A stretch of DNA of 64,000 nucleotides. Source: Oxyruncus cristatus (Eukaryota; Chordata; Aves; Passeriformes; Cotingidae). Shown here in pieces: positions 13,318-25,619 of the stretch. A program made the translations under genes and the position numbers. The first letter of the stretch is position 1; every line of letters starts with the position of its first letter. The notes beneath the pieces were generated by a model that saw nothing but the letters and a program-made list of their open reading frames with translations, had not been told where the DNA came from and made no database searches. The stretch covers positions 1,008,269-1,072,268 of the forward strand of contig VXAY01001949.1 of the NCBI GenBank assembly GCA_013399855.1, given 5' to 3'.

Positions 13318-13507
13318 ATGTTCACTGGGAGGGTGGTGAGGCCCTGGCACAGGTTGCCCACAGAAGCTGTGGATGCCCCATCCCTGGAAGTGTCCAAGGC
13401 CAGGTTGGACCAGGTCAGAGCAACCTGGTCTAGGGGAAGAGGCAGGGTGGTTGGAACTAGATGGTCTTTGAGATGCCTTCCAACCCAAACCATTCTGATT
13501 CTATGGT
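13318..13507 (+). mobile_element. CR1 non-LTR retrotransposon, 3' fragment
   Basis: This is the 3' end of a chicken-repeat-1 LINE on the + strand. The start encodes the end of ORF2: residues resembling GRVVRPWHRLPTEAVDAP and then SLEVSKARLD are typical of the C-terminal part of the CR1 reverse transcriptase protein. The 3' untranslated part follows (GCAACCTGGTCTA, then GGTTGGAACTAGATG and CCTTCCAACCCAAACCATTC) and ends in an ATTCTATGG-type tail. Compared with the family pattern as I remember it, short pieces are missing just after GGTTGGA and between the TCTAGGGG and GGGTGGTTGG parts. It is 5'-truncated like almost all CR1 copies and cannot code for an active protein. It is fairly well preserved, so probably one of the younger copies in the window. 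Confidence 0.95.
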
Positions 13508-16500
13508 ATGCATAGAACACACAGAAAAAATATTATCCACAGTGAATGAAAATCTGAAAAATTGCTTAATTCTGCATGTTTTGTTACATGAACAATGAAC
13601 TAGATAAGAAATATTTTGAAATCTATGATGCATTTTAAAATTAAAAACTTCCTTTCTGTTTGCAATAAGAATTCCTTTCACTAAGCAGGACACAAGCAAG
13701 TTTTTCTCTGCAACTAGCAGAACTACAGTCTGTCAGCGGTACCTTCATTTCTCACCTGAATCTTTTCTGCTAATTCCCCAAATGAGCTAGGATAAAGGTG
13801 GAGTTCCAGAACGATGTGAATTGATTCTTGCCTTGAGCAATAAACAGTCTTTGGCACATAAAGCCATCACTGTGGCAAACACACCCTACTACCAAGACAA
13901 CGGTCAAACAAGCTGATGGAAGGGCAGAAAACTGTGGTGAAGAGTTAAGGTACTGTTCAAAAGGAGTAAGATAACAATATTTTCCTCAGTTATTAAGATG
14001 TATACTTATTGTGGAGCATTAAATATTAACGTCATGCTGGATGTGTATACTTAATATGCACACGTATGTCTAAATTTATCCTCAGTTATGTGGTAAAATA
14101 ATTACAGTATCATTTCTGGATTACAGTAAACATTAGAACTTAGGCTCATTTTATGTTTAGTGTAAAATTTGAATGTCTTTATCACATCATAAGATTTACT
14201 TCAAATGGAATCTGCACAGACCTTTAAACTCTTCAGTATTTTTTCAACTGAAAATGTAATTACAATGAACCAAAGTTCACTCCTTTAGGTGACAAAGGGA
14301 AACAGAACAATGTAACAGCAAAACATTCCTTTTTCAGGAGCTGATTCCCACGTCTAGCTCACACTAACACTGTAATCTTTTGATTCAATAAGTACATTTT
14401 TCCTTTTCTGGGCTTCAAGGTAATGCAAGGCTCTGCATCCATCATTGCCATGGTTTCATGTGTGTGTTTGTATATTCATGTAGGTACAATATTTCAAACC
14501 TGCAGTGGGCAGTTATGTTTAAAGACTTTTCTATTACCTATTCTGAAGTAAAAAGCAGAGAACATTCCTATTTATTTTGCATTCTTTGCGATAGCAGATA
14601 AACCAATTTAAGAGACTTCATTCTAAATTCAGTAAGTGTATAACCTCTTAGGTTCAGAAATTGTACTCTGTCAATCATTAATTTCTTACGTCATCAGTCA
14701 AAGAACGTTCCGCATTGTCTTGGTTTATCCAGTTTATTTTATGTGAATAGGAATGCTCCACATTCCATTTGATTGAGTTTTTCCTCTTTGCCTGAGAGAA
14801 AAGGTAGCCCCAATTCCATGTTCTCAGGCATTACTGTGGCCCTTAAGGAAGGATGAGATGGGGACAGGGAAGCTATGCACAGAGATGGTTGGAGTGAGCC
14901 CATTTCAAATGCCAGGAGTCAGGAGTAGAAACACTACTAACAGTGGTTTCAGTGGGCACCTAGCAGAAGGCTAAACATACATATATATAATTTTCTCTGC
15001 AGAGCAGCCACACAGAGCAAGTGATACACTTAGCAAGGGCCTGGAAGAGAAATGATTGTGATCCTTTTATGCTTATGATGCTCTCAAGTCTGTTTTCTGC
15101 CAGTGATATTGAATTTTCTTTTTAAAGATAAAATAAACAAATGAATAAATTACCAAGTGCCCAAATTCCAGAGTGTGGGAAAGATGTGCATGCTTATTTT
15201 AGGAGCTGGTTTTTTTGTAGTCACTACAAAACACTAAAACATTCCTTCAATACTTATTTTTTTCAAACTAAGAACTAGTCTTCTCCAAGGAATATTTCAA
15301 TATCAAGTTTCATTACTGTGTTTGCTGCAAACCTTTGAACACAGAAATCCTTTTTCTAATTCACCTGAAGTTATAAGAACTTAACTTCTCCTTTTAGTTA
15401 ATTTCAGAAATTACCTGGAGAGATAAAAGAAAATCCCAAATTGTGAACATTTGAGCAGTGATAAATACATTGCCATACCTATGCTGCTCTAAGATAAAGC
15501 AGGTAAACTGGTCATTGATACATAGTAGTTCTATAATAAAAATTTCTTGTTGAAATGAAAGGTTTCAAGTTTTATAAAGAGAGGAGACAAAGATCAGTGT
15601 TCTGTGCTGGTGAGAGAAAGAAGTGTTATTCAGTTTGGTTGATCTCATCTGTGTCAGCAAAAAGCAGTAAAGTAGAGAAAACAAAGCACACAAAACATCC
15701 CTCATTTTGTTCTTCTCTCATTTTTTAAGAGGAAACCACGCACCACCAGTATCACAGAAAGTGACAAAGAATAACTGCTCCAGATGTCCATCTCAGTGTA
15801 CACTACTTGATACTTAGGGCCTCAACAGCTACAGGTTAACTTGGCAAAGAACATTTCAGAATGTATGGCAAATGACCACAATATCCAGCCCAGCTAACAA
15901 GTATTCTTGTGTTCCTAAATGCAGGTAGCACAAACATGAAGTGCTGTCAGGCTTTTTCCTCAACCTGGCTCAATACTGACATTTTGGGTTGCAGGCATTT
16001 TAAAAGTTTTTAAAACTCTTTTTCTTGGAGTAACGCAAAAGTGCATTTAATTTTTTTTAATAATCTATAACTTTACAAGCATTTTTTCCATTACACTGTA
16101 TATGTTTTCTGCTTAAATATCGCTATCAGAAGGAAAATAGAAACCCCAGCATAGCTTTGACAACAAAGTATCCTAATGCTTTTTCTCCTTGTTATTGTGT
16201 TACTGATCAATAGACCCAAATGCCGTGCATTCATCAAGCTACAGGGTTTGATTGCAAAAGCTGTCTTAGCTCATGGAGCTTATCTCTTGTGTCCTACACG
16301 CCTAGAAATGTCACAGTGGAGGAAATCCTACCCCTACATATGTCAGCCTTTGTCAGATGAACAGAAATCCTGAATGAGGGTTGTTTTGGCATTCTTTTGT
16401 CTATCATGAATAACTGAGCAACAGTCCACTTCAAGGCAAAGAGCAGAAATAAAGACTCCCTGTCTCCTTGAACTTCTTTGTCTGTTAATTATGAAATCAG

Positions 16501-19044
16501 CTGATGACTTCGCTATCCTGATATGCAGCCTCCTTCGGCTGCAGTCTACTAATGCTGCTGGATACTATTATATTTTCCTGTTATAATCTATATGTAAGTC
16601 TCCCTGATTCCAGATTTTAATAGAAGAAAAAGGGGGGAGGGGAAAGTGGACACACACACACATTTTTTTATCTCAAAGCTTATTTAGAGAGAAATTAAAA
16701 ACTACTATTCTGTAAAACCAAAGAACTTCAAGATGTAAGAGTGTTGCCCCATTGATTTGTCTGTTTATCAGATGGAAGAAGCCTTTAGAGCTTCTGAAGA
16801 CATTTTCTCACACTCAGCCTGAGGACATAGACAAAAAATAAAAGGCAGGGAAATATAAGTGTAAATTGAGAGGATTCTTACAGGTTCTGCTCTTCTACTT
16901 GATATTATTGTTCAAGTTATTACTGGAGCCCAAATCAAAGCTTTGATTATGAATGGCACTGAATATCCTTGCAAATGCCTTGTTTTGTTGTGAGAAAGTT
17001 AATCACATACGTACGTGTACCTAAAGCCACAGTCTCACCGATGCTATTCGCTATCAACTCGGACAGAGTTCTCCATAGGAAGTTCATTTAATGTCTCTCC
17101 TCTCTGGCAAAATGAGCAAGACAACACACATTCATGCGGCTCTTCAGAGACAGAAAAATAGTCTTTTTATTTATCAAAGTCTGCCATTTTGATTCATATT
17201 CTTTTCAGTAACATTGCCTATCATAAATAATTTAAAAGCCCATATATATTACAGAGAAGGATATAAGATGCAGTAGTAGGACAGAGAAGATGAACATGAT
17301 AAGTCATATTCTAAGCTATTTTTAAAGATCTAGGTGAGACTGCTATCAAAGGTACCAAATTTTACATGGTTTAAGCAAAAGAATTAGGGCACAGCAAACT
17401 GAGAGCAGCATATTACATCTGTTTCAGCTGGCAAGAAAACATTTTGCTGCTTTCAGAACATGCTTTATGTGATGGAAAAACCCTGTCAAGTGTCCCAAGG
17501 GGGGTTAGAGTTTTGCTTCAAACTGTTGCCAATGAATAAGTAAGGACAAAAGTCCTTTACCATTTGTTCAGCAGTGAGCACGCTGTCAGCACTGAACTGG
17601 CAGCACACAGGACATTTCTCCCACTGTTATAGGAAGACCGAAGTTCAGCCAAGTGACTTACAAAAAATTAGAAGAATTCTTCCAAACCTGAAAATATTTA
17701 TAAAACAATATGAACAGTTCAGAGGAGTCACTCATCAGGCCCTGCGTATCTGCAGTTAAAAGCTTTAATCACCTTCAGCCAGAGATCTTGATTCTTATAC
17801 AGGATGAAGAGCTCCTTAGGGTAGCTTGTCCTCACAACTACCAGGTGAGCTATAATTTCATGCTATTTTACAGGTTTGATTCTTAGACAGCAAAGCTCCT
17901 TTTGTTATGAGTGTTGGGTATGCAGACAAAGCTCAGCAGATTAATGTCTATTAAAAGTTGTGTTCTGTGTTATTTTGTGATACCACGTAGTTGCCACAAT
18001 AGTACAGAGAGCAGAGGAGCACTGGGCATCCCCTTACACCTGTACATCATACTACAGTGACTGTGTTGTTCTGCGTTTCCCCCACTGCACCATTCCATAA
18101 CTGCTTTGCTGTTTTGCTGCGTGGGTATGATTTGCACGTGTTTATTCATAGCATCTTCATTGAAACAACTGACTGATAAAACACTGAAACAGAATTTAAG
18201 AGAGATTTTCTTACTAATTTGCTTGAACTTAATGTTTTATGCAAATTACCAAGGAAAAGGAATATTCTCTGAAATTATATTATATCCTTTGAAAAATAAT
18301 TATAATCAATTTTCTTTCAAGAGTATTAGTTATTGCAAGGTTGTTTTCTTTGAAGATAGAGGAACTCTTTATCTCTGTTGCTTTCTGGTAGAGATGAATT
18401 AATTTAGTTGTTTAGAAAAAGCTTTTCACGTGTATAAGGAGTATACTTAGTTCTTTGTTGCTTTTTTTTTATTTTGATGATACAAATAATCTATTATTTT
18501 TCTGTATCCTGATACCTAATTGTATTTCCAGAACAAAATTATTTTAGTTTTTTTAATGAGATGAATGCAGAAGGTTTTTTTCAACATAGTAGATCAATCT
18601 TTTTGATAGTCTGAATGTTCTTTAATTCAGTAAAAGACAATTGTACTTGCATTTTCTTATTAAATTAGCCCTTGAGCTAATATTTTTTTCAGTTTTGAAT
18701 GTTTCAAATGTAAAACAGGATAGGACTTTTGCTTATGCAGCAGTAAAATATTCCCTATTTTTGTGAGAAACATCTTAATTAGCATAAATACAGTTTTCAC
18801 CAAAGGTTCTCAAATACTGCAGGGTAACTAAGCATTATACTTTCTTTTCACAGGTGAAGGTAAGGCAAGACTAAAGTCACGACCATTTATTGACAAAGAT
18901 CAATGTTTCCAAAGTATATCAAGCTGCTGGTGTTGCATAGACACTGTCACTGCCAAGAACAAAATCTTCCTTCACCCTTGCGAGGGTCAGGGGGTCTAAG
19001 GACGATCAAGTTTCATAAAAACAAGAGGAAAGTCAAGGGGTGGA
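13508..19044. other. Non-coding AT-rich unique sequence
   Basis: No gene is supported over 5.5 kb. A 98-codon + strand frame at 18106-18402 shows no domain and is AT-rich. Small features include a short (CA)n at about 16652-16662, an ACGTACGT palindrome near 17010 and a single perfect POU octamer (ATGCAAAT) at 18239-18246. The last part (about 18860-19044) may be a heavily diverged extension of the CR1 copy that follows. Confidence 0.55.
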
Positions 19045-19208
19045 AGATCTGGCCCAGGGGGACTGTGCAATCTTCTATCCTTGGAAATTTTGAAGACACA
19101 ACTGCACAAAGCCCTGACAAATGTGGTCCTTCGTAGTTAACATTGCTTTGTGTTGGACCAGAGATCACCCAGGGTCTCTTCCAATCTGAAATATCTCAAG
19201 ATTCTATG
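19045..19208 (+). mobile_element. CR1 non-LTR retrotransposon, diverged 3' fragment
   Basis: The order of blocks matches the CR1 3' end: TCTATCCTTGGAAATTTTGA, then CACAACTGCACAAAGCCCTG, then TGTTGGACCAGAGATCACCC, then GGTCTCTTCCAATCTGAA, ending GATTCTATGGG. The divergence is clearly higher than in the copy at 13318. An older date of insertion is inferred. The fragment is 5'-truncated and non-coding; the 5' limit is uncertain and may lie further left. Confidence 0.85.
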
Positions 19209-20083
19209 GGAATTCTTTGCTTTTATTATTTGCCCTTCTATTTCAACACTATTTCCCATAGAAGGCTCATCTAAAAGTAAATAAAATGGTATCTCTAAGG
19301 CTGTTGTCAGAAGATCTTGCCCTTTTCCTATGGCTTGTTATAGACAGTTTCATCTCCATGTACAGTACAGCTCTACAGCAGGTGGGTTTGGTCTGGGTTG
19401 CAGATACCTGTGAACTCAGGCTGCTTTTTTTCCCATTATTGTTGCAGTTTTCTTAATACTAGACTTTTGACTTATAGCCCCACAGTCACTATTCTGTAGT
19501 AAACATCTTCCAAGGAATTTTCAAAACTGCAAAAGGTTGAAAAAACATTGCTCTAGAGAACTCCAGAAATAAATGATCCTCTTTAGTGAACAGACCTTTG
19601 TAAGTAAGCTCTTTTCAAAGTCAAATTCCGATTGTGTCTGAAGACATGAAGTGAGGACACTGATCTGACTCACAATTAAGTCATACAGTGTCCCATAAAA
19701 GGCCATTTTCCAGACTGAGCCAAGTTTGTCGTTATACTTTCTTGATAAGCTTGCCTTGGAGAGAACAGGAGCAATTCTGTGGCAATGGGATAACAAATAT
19801 GTTATTTAACTTTTCAAACTAAAACCTTCATTGTGCAAACATAGAATCCCAGTTTTATTTCCTAGAAGAAGTCTTAAGGCACAGGGCATACATATTTCAT
19901 TTAGGACTCTGATTGAAGAAACTAGAGATTAATGTGAGTCTGGATAATTCTATCTCATCATTACTGGCTATATACTGAGCTCACTTCAGAATTTTTGTCA
20001 ATAAAAATATCAAAGGTCATTTGTAGCAGATTCTCTGTGCTTGGATAGTTCTTTTCTCCCCTTGGAGCTAAAACATTATTTTA
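19209..20083. other. Non-coding sequence between two CR1 fragments
   Basis: Nothing is recognised in this stretch. A 91-codon - strand frame at 19521-19796 has no identifiable domain. Confidence 0.55.
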
Positions 20084-20411
20084 TAGATTCATAACAGGGC
20101 TGGAAGGGATCTCAAGAGGTCATTTCATCCATCCTCTGTTCTAAGGCAAGATCAAACATATTAATCTTGACAGATATTTTTCTAGACTGTCTTTTAAAAA
20201 TTTCCAATTATGAGGGTTCCAAAATGTCTCCAGGCAATCTACTCCAATGTATTACTATCATTACCTCTAAAACGTGGTTTTTTTTTCTAGTAACTAATCT
20301 GATTTTTCCTTATTGCAGGTTAAATCCAAAACTGCTTGTTCAACTGAGATTGATAATGAAAATAGCTTACTTCCTTCCTCTTATACATCTTTTAAAAATA
20401 CATATTTAAGG
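20084..20411 (-). mobile_element. Ancient CR1/L3-like LINE, 3' fragment
   Basis: Read on the - strand this is the 3' end of an old CR1-clade LINE. On the + strand the blocks run ATAGATTCATA..GGGCTGGAAGGGATCTCAAG, AGGTCATTTCATCCATCC, AAATTTCCAATTATGAGGGT, CTCCAGGCAATCTACTCCAA, then a poly-T with CTAGTAACTAATCTG and TTATTGCAGGTTAAATCCAA, ending in CTTATACATCTTTTAAAAAT. This order is that of the long 3' regions of reptile and turtle CR1 families, not the short young avian ones. The element is strongly diverged and non-coding. The family name is from memory of the consensus; the orientation and CR1-clade assignment are firm. Confidence 0.8.
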
Positions 20412-22339
20412 ACTTGCTTCAGAGAATAAAAGCAGATTAGAGATCCAGTAAACACAATTTTGGATGGGCTGAGAGAACAGAGTCATTCAACTTTACAAAA
20501 AACTAAAGAGGTTTGAGATATATCCTTAACCACGTAAAAATTCTTCTAGTGGACCATAATTATTTATTTAACTTGTAAGAACTAAAACAACACATTGTAC
20601 TGTAGGTGAGGTCCTAAGAACTACAAGCACAGTAGAATATTGTTTTTTGAGTCCTGCTAATACGTCATAGAATACACGCTGCACTAATGACTCCTGATAA
20701 CTCACATTAAATTTACAGCCTTCAGATGCAAACTACTACCCAGCCATTTACTCCCACCTTGTAATCCTGCTTAAACGCAGTACCTTGAATATATAAATGT
20801 TGGACTGCATTCTGGATTTTTTCCAAACATTATTTGTACAGATAATTTTGAAATCTTCTCTGTGTTTACTGTAGATCTTCTCCAAAGACCAGGCATTTGC
20901 CCACGGGCTAAATCCCCTGCATGTATCAAGGAAGGCTGAACAAATATGTCTCAAGGCTTCTCTGAAGGTTCTCCCTAGATTCTCCAACAAATTTCCTCTC
21001 TTCAATTCTCCTTTATTTAATAAGCTGATAATATTTGGTGACTGTGATATGTTTGTTACCTGATTAGTTGCATAGCAGCTACCCAGAAAGTTATTAGCTT
21101 GCTGAAATGGTCTTACGCCCTTCTAAGTGAATTCAGGAACTTTACTCCTAAACAACCTAAATAACATCCCAGAGATTATTATCTTATACAAAATTATCTT
21201 TTCTGTTCCTTTCATGAATATAGATAACCCAGGACAGAACAGAAAACGTATGGTAATCAATGGTATTTAAAGCCCTTGATTGTGTAAATCAATACAGTAG
21301 TTCCAGAGGTGCATGAGAAGAGTTAAACAGTGAAAGAAAGGCAGAAAGAATTGGTTTGGTTTTATTCTTTTGTTTTTAGAAAGTTTTATAATTAGAGTTG
21401 GGGCATACTGGGCACTGAATTCATTTCATAGTATCACACATAAAAGCAAGCTGAATTTCTCTCAGTGCAAAACCAACCTCAAGCTACCTTGACAACAAGA
21501 TACCAATAACCCTGTAATTTCAATTGTTCACTCTTTTTTCATGTGTTCTGTATCTCAGTGAAGTCTCATCTTCCCAGCCCAGTGCCATAGGCTAATAATC
21601 TATAACAAAACTCACCCTCAAAAAATGTCAGATATAATGAAAAACACAACTTCACAGATGAGAAAGTTGGCCTTAGCTAAATCCTAAGGGCCCTAGCTCT
21701 CAGATTCTGTAGGTTCTTCTGTTTCATCCTCTAACCTCGAATTAGAAGGCTGTGTGAAATTGAACCATTCCTGCTTCTTTCGACCGAAACACTCATTACC
21801 TATCAAAGAATAAGACTTCCAAAAGACTGAAAATTCTATTGTCAGCCGAGAAAAAAATGACCCTACCACTTGAAGCCAAAACTTGACCACCCACCTGAAT
21901 GATCTGCCAAGTAATATTATATAAAACTAGTAAAGCAGATACAGACAAACACATTCAATCTGCCAGCCCAAAAGGTTGGCCTTTTTATATCTCAGTCATT
22001 TGTACAACGTCCCATGGATCTGATTCTGTAACATTGTGTGATGGTATAAACTAATTCCAAGGTGGAAGGCTTTAATGCAGCAAAGTAAGATAGCATGAGA
22101 ATTGTGAATAAAGAAAGGGAAGAAAGATGGCACAATTATCAAGAGAAATTCAGAACATAAGGCTTTTTTTTATTCTAAACAGCATCCACTGTGTGGGTTT
22201 TCTTTAAGTTTTGTGACAAATTAGAACTATTTAAACAAATATCAGACTAAAAATATTAAATTAGGGAAAACAGGTAAAATAACAGAGCTTTAAACTCCTT
22301 CACTATCTCTAGTGAAAAATTACAGTGTCACTATTCATT
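20412..22339. other. Non-coding AT-rich unique sequence
   Basis: No gene is supported. The - strand frames at 20748-21005 and 21693-21890 lack a recognisable domain, although the second is acidic and serine-rich at its end (ending LEDETEEPTESES). Confidence 0.55.
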
Positions 22340-22800
22340 TAGTTCCCAGCTTCTCTACCGATAGCCGGTGAATAATGTCCAGGTCAGAAACAATTACCCT
22401 GATTGCATTTGAGATCTGATGATTCGTCCCATTAAACAGAAAACGGGGTTAACACACTGCATCTAAGAAAATTTCCCATCCTGATGAATGTACCCGACTA
22501 AGGCTGGCCAGATTCCAACAAGCATCCTGGAAGCAGAGTTCCTAAATGCTAGTTCTAATTTCAGGACTGCCCTGTTCTGAAAAGGTGCAGCTTCTGAGGA
22601 GAACAAAGGCATTGTCAATGGATCAACATATCAGTGTCTTTAACGTGAGGGTTCCCCCAGTCCACCTTGGTTTTAACAAACGTGTGTCATTCTTTGAAAT
22701 TTGATCAGACGACGTCACCACACGGATGTATTATCCCGAAAATAGTCCTGTATGGAGTGTTCAACCAACATGTCGTTGGTTTACGTTATACCACAGCACA
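22340..22800. other. CpG-enriched pocket in AT-rich surroundings
   Basis: I count roughly a dozen CpG sites in about 450 bases, clearly more than in the flanks. It includes a CRE-like GACGTCAC (about 22711) and a perfect inverted repeat AACCAAC/GTTGGTT at 22763-22781. There is no open frame of note and no repeat family match. A regulatory element is possible; this is inference only. Confidence 0.35.
22763..22781. repeat. Inverted repeat AACCAAC-ATGTC-GTTGGTT
   Basis: A perfect 7-bp stem with a 5-nt spacer inside the CpG-enriched pocket. It could be a dimeric protein site or chance. Confidence 0.7.
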
Positions 22801-25619
22801 TTGTGCCAACTTCATTGAATAAGTAATTCAGCCCTGTAGGAACTTGATGGGTTTCTATGTTACATTTTCTATTTCATCAGGTTGCAAAATGTCAAGTGAA
22901 CGTTTTATGCTGACTTCAGACCTCACCAAAACAATCTTTCCCAATATGTCACTTAACTCCACAGATGATCCTTGTGGGGTAGTGAATTTTTTTGTTTTTA
23001 CTACATGCCACAGGCAAGACAGCCAAGATCAGCTTTGTCTGCTCTGAATGAAAAATCCAGGCATGTATATCAAGGGCAATTAAGAATTTCTTAGAAGCTG
23101 AAATGAAAGAATATTTTTCCCTTTATAATTTTTCTGTTGATTGACATTGGGACTGATGTTTCTATAAAAAGAAAGCAATCTAAAAAAGAAATAAAAATTG
23201 AAATTTTTCGTCCCTGTATTTAAAAGCACGCAGCCAAGTCAATGTATGTGAAGCTGGAGGTGAAAGATTCAAAGCTAAATAAAAGGCAGTTCCAATTGAC
23301 TTAAGTGAAATTAATCATCAATTAAACAGCTGAACACTTACATTCCTGCCCCATGTAAAGAGTTTTACATAATGCTGTAAAGTTTCTGCTATCACAGAGC
23401 AAATAAAGAATGAGAATGTTTGCAACAAATTTTGATTAAAAAAAGAAAATAGATTTGAGAAGGTAATTTTGAATTTTTATAGTGGCTGATTATGAATTTA
23501 ATATTTTATTAATGAAGATGTAGGTCTTCCATTGCCACTTACAGAATTTGAGTGGTTATCACTCAAAAATGATATAATATTTGCTCCTATTTATGTGATT
23601 GAAATATTTAGATTTGTCATTAAGCATTGTATCCTAACTCTAATGGCCTTTTATGCACTACAAAAGTAGAGAAGTTTCATTTTGATCTGTGTTAAATCAA
23701 TTATTTTCTGTCAGCAATCTGAAAAAAAAAAAACAACAATCACCCCCAAACGCTTTTCTGCTCTTGGCTTTTTCTCTGTCTAATCTAAACACTGAAAATG
23801 TCAAGTTTTCTCACTAATTAAACATGTCTGTCCTAGACTCCACTTGTATCTTTCATCATAATGGTGCAGAGTTCCAGGGAGACATTATAGATTCATGTTT
23901 TCAAATATAAGATGTAAAGAAATACAAATATAAATTTAATGCAGCAATCTCTTAATGAGCAAAGCAATTATGACATGGGAGAAATGAAGGAATTAGCCTT
24001 CCAACAAGTTCTTGGTATTTATGGGCCCAGGGCTTCAGAGTATGGTTGAAATATGTTTTTATGCAGACTCTCTGTAAAGAAGTAGAAGGAAATGTAAGTT
24101 GTTAGTGACGGTCAGGGAAAATATGTTTAAAAAGAGAGGGTGGAGCCACAAGGTCCATTAAATGCATAACATAAATGATAAAATATTGGATTTTTAAGAC
24201 TGGGATTGAGATCCTGTGGAAAAAGGTTTTTTACAATATTTCAGTTCTACCAGCAAATTAAAAAAATCCCAACAAATCAACAAACAAAAAGTATTACAAC
24301 AAAAAGACCCCACTAAAGATATACATTAGCAATTCAAAATTTTAGCAAAATAAGTTTTCTGTATAGTCTGGGTTTAAAAATGGCTGAAGTTTCCGGGTGC
24401 TTGTGCAATAAGGTATCTCCTAGATCATGGCAGCTAACACATTCATAGCATAAATTCCCAGTTTTCTGCTTTTTTTCATTTTCTTTGAGGTCTCTCTTTG
24501 GCTGATGAATACTATGATTCGTAAACTGAATTTAAGAAAAATTCAGTCACAGCTAGGAAGAAAATAACACATTAGAAAATACACATAGAAAATTAGCACG
24601 TAGAAAATACATGGTTTGCATTTTTCGTAAAATACGGAATATTCTATGAAAGGAATAAAGCATATTTCGGATGGAAAGGAATTGTAATCACTGAATGAAT
24701 TCAAAAGGTCATCAAATGTGCAATATGAGCAAATGGGGAACTTAGAGGAAGAAGAAACATAGGTAATTTTTAAGATCTATCAAGTAAAAAGGATCACAGT
24801 AAAGCACGGAGAGTCATCAGTGTTCTTGCCTTAGCAGAACAGGGCTCTCCAATACCAGGTGGATGGTTGGACAGCTCAGTTCTGTCTGTTCTCTTGTTCT
24901 GTTCTGCAGAGCTGCACAGTCTCCACTTCAATGTGTATCACAGGGACAAGGCCACCTGTATGTCACAAGAGTGGGTCCTGCTGAGACACCCAGCGCGGAC
25001 AGGAGCCAACACAAGAAAGTAAAAGCTCAGAGATGCACAAAGAGCTCTTCTGCAGCCACCCAGCAGGCTGTGGTTCCTAGAAAAGGCTTCCTGAGCTCAG
25101 TCAGTAACTTCCCTTCCTTCACCCAGTACAAGCTCTGACATGAGCCCTGCCTGCTCTCTCTCTTGCACAGTCCCACCCAGGCACTGCCACAGATAGATTC
25201 AGCTGTGGAACATATGTTCAGCTACAGTTCACAGCAAAGCTGAAAGTGCAGCTTTTGGAAAACCTAAAAAAGCAAGCGTTTGCAGGCCAAACATGCTGTG
25301 CAAATGTAAACTCAGCATTTCAAGTGGAAACAGGGCACATAACTTAAAAAAACACATTTGGGGAAAGTACCAGACACACAAGTACTGGCATCAGGTCTGG
25401 TTGTAGTCTTCTCCATGGTGGCATCTCAGTACTGAAAGGGTGCTCCAAAACAGTACAGCAGTGGAGAACTGGCATACAACAAACTATTTGCCATCACTGT
25501 CTTTTAAATTTTTAACCTATTAGACTTACTGTAAGTGGGCCTTTACTAGAAACTCATGCACATAGGAGCAGAGCTGCACCACTCAAAGGACTGACGCTCT
25601 TTACCTTCCATTCCCTTTT
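22801..25619. other. Non-coding sequence with conserved-element-like stretch
   Basis: The part 23220-23740 is AT-rich but varied, with many TAAT/ATTA homeodomain-type cores and no tandem structure, the usual look of vertebrate conserved non-coding elements. A degenerate fourfold AGAAAAT repeat lies at 24559-24608. The part 24840-25320 is somewhat richer in GC and holds a pyrimidine tract ending TTCTGCAG near 24909, like a splice acceptor, followed by a 91-codon frame. No family match was seen, so no gene is called. Confidence 0.45.
24559..24608. repeat. Degenerate tandem repeat, four AGAAAAT cores
   Basis: AGAAAAT starts at 24559, 24574, 24587 and 24602, so the spacing alternates 15, 13 and 15. 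The bases between the cores are partly conserved (ACACAT, ACATGG). A small decayed minisatellite is the simplest reading. Confidence 0.65.

Noticed and set aside
13198..13520. Overlapping frames on both strands near 13.3 kb
   Set aside because: They lie on the CR1 fragment; the + strand one is the ORF2 remnant and the - strand ones are shadows.
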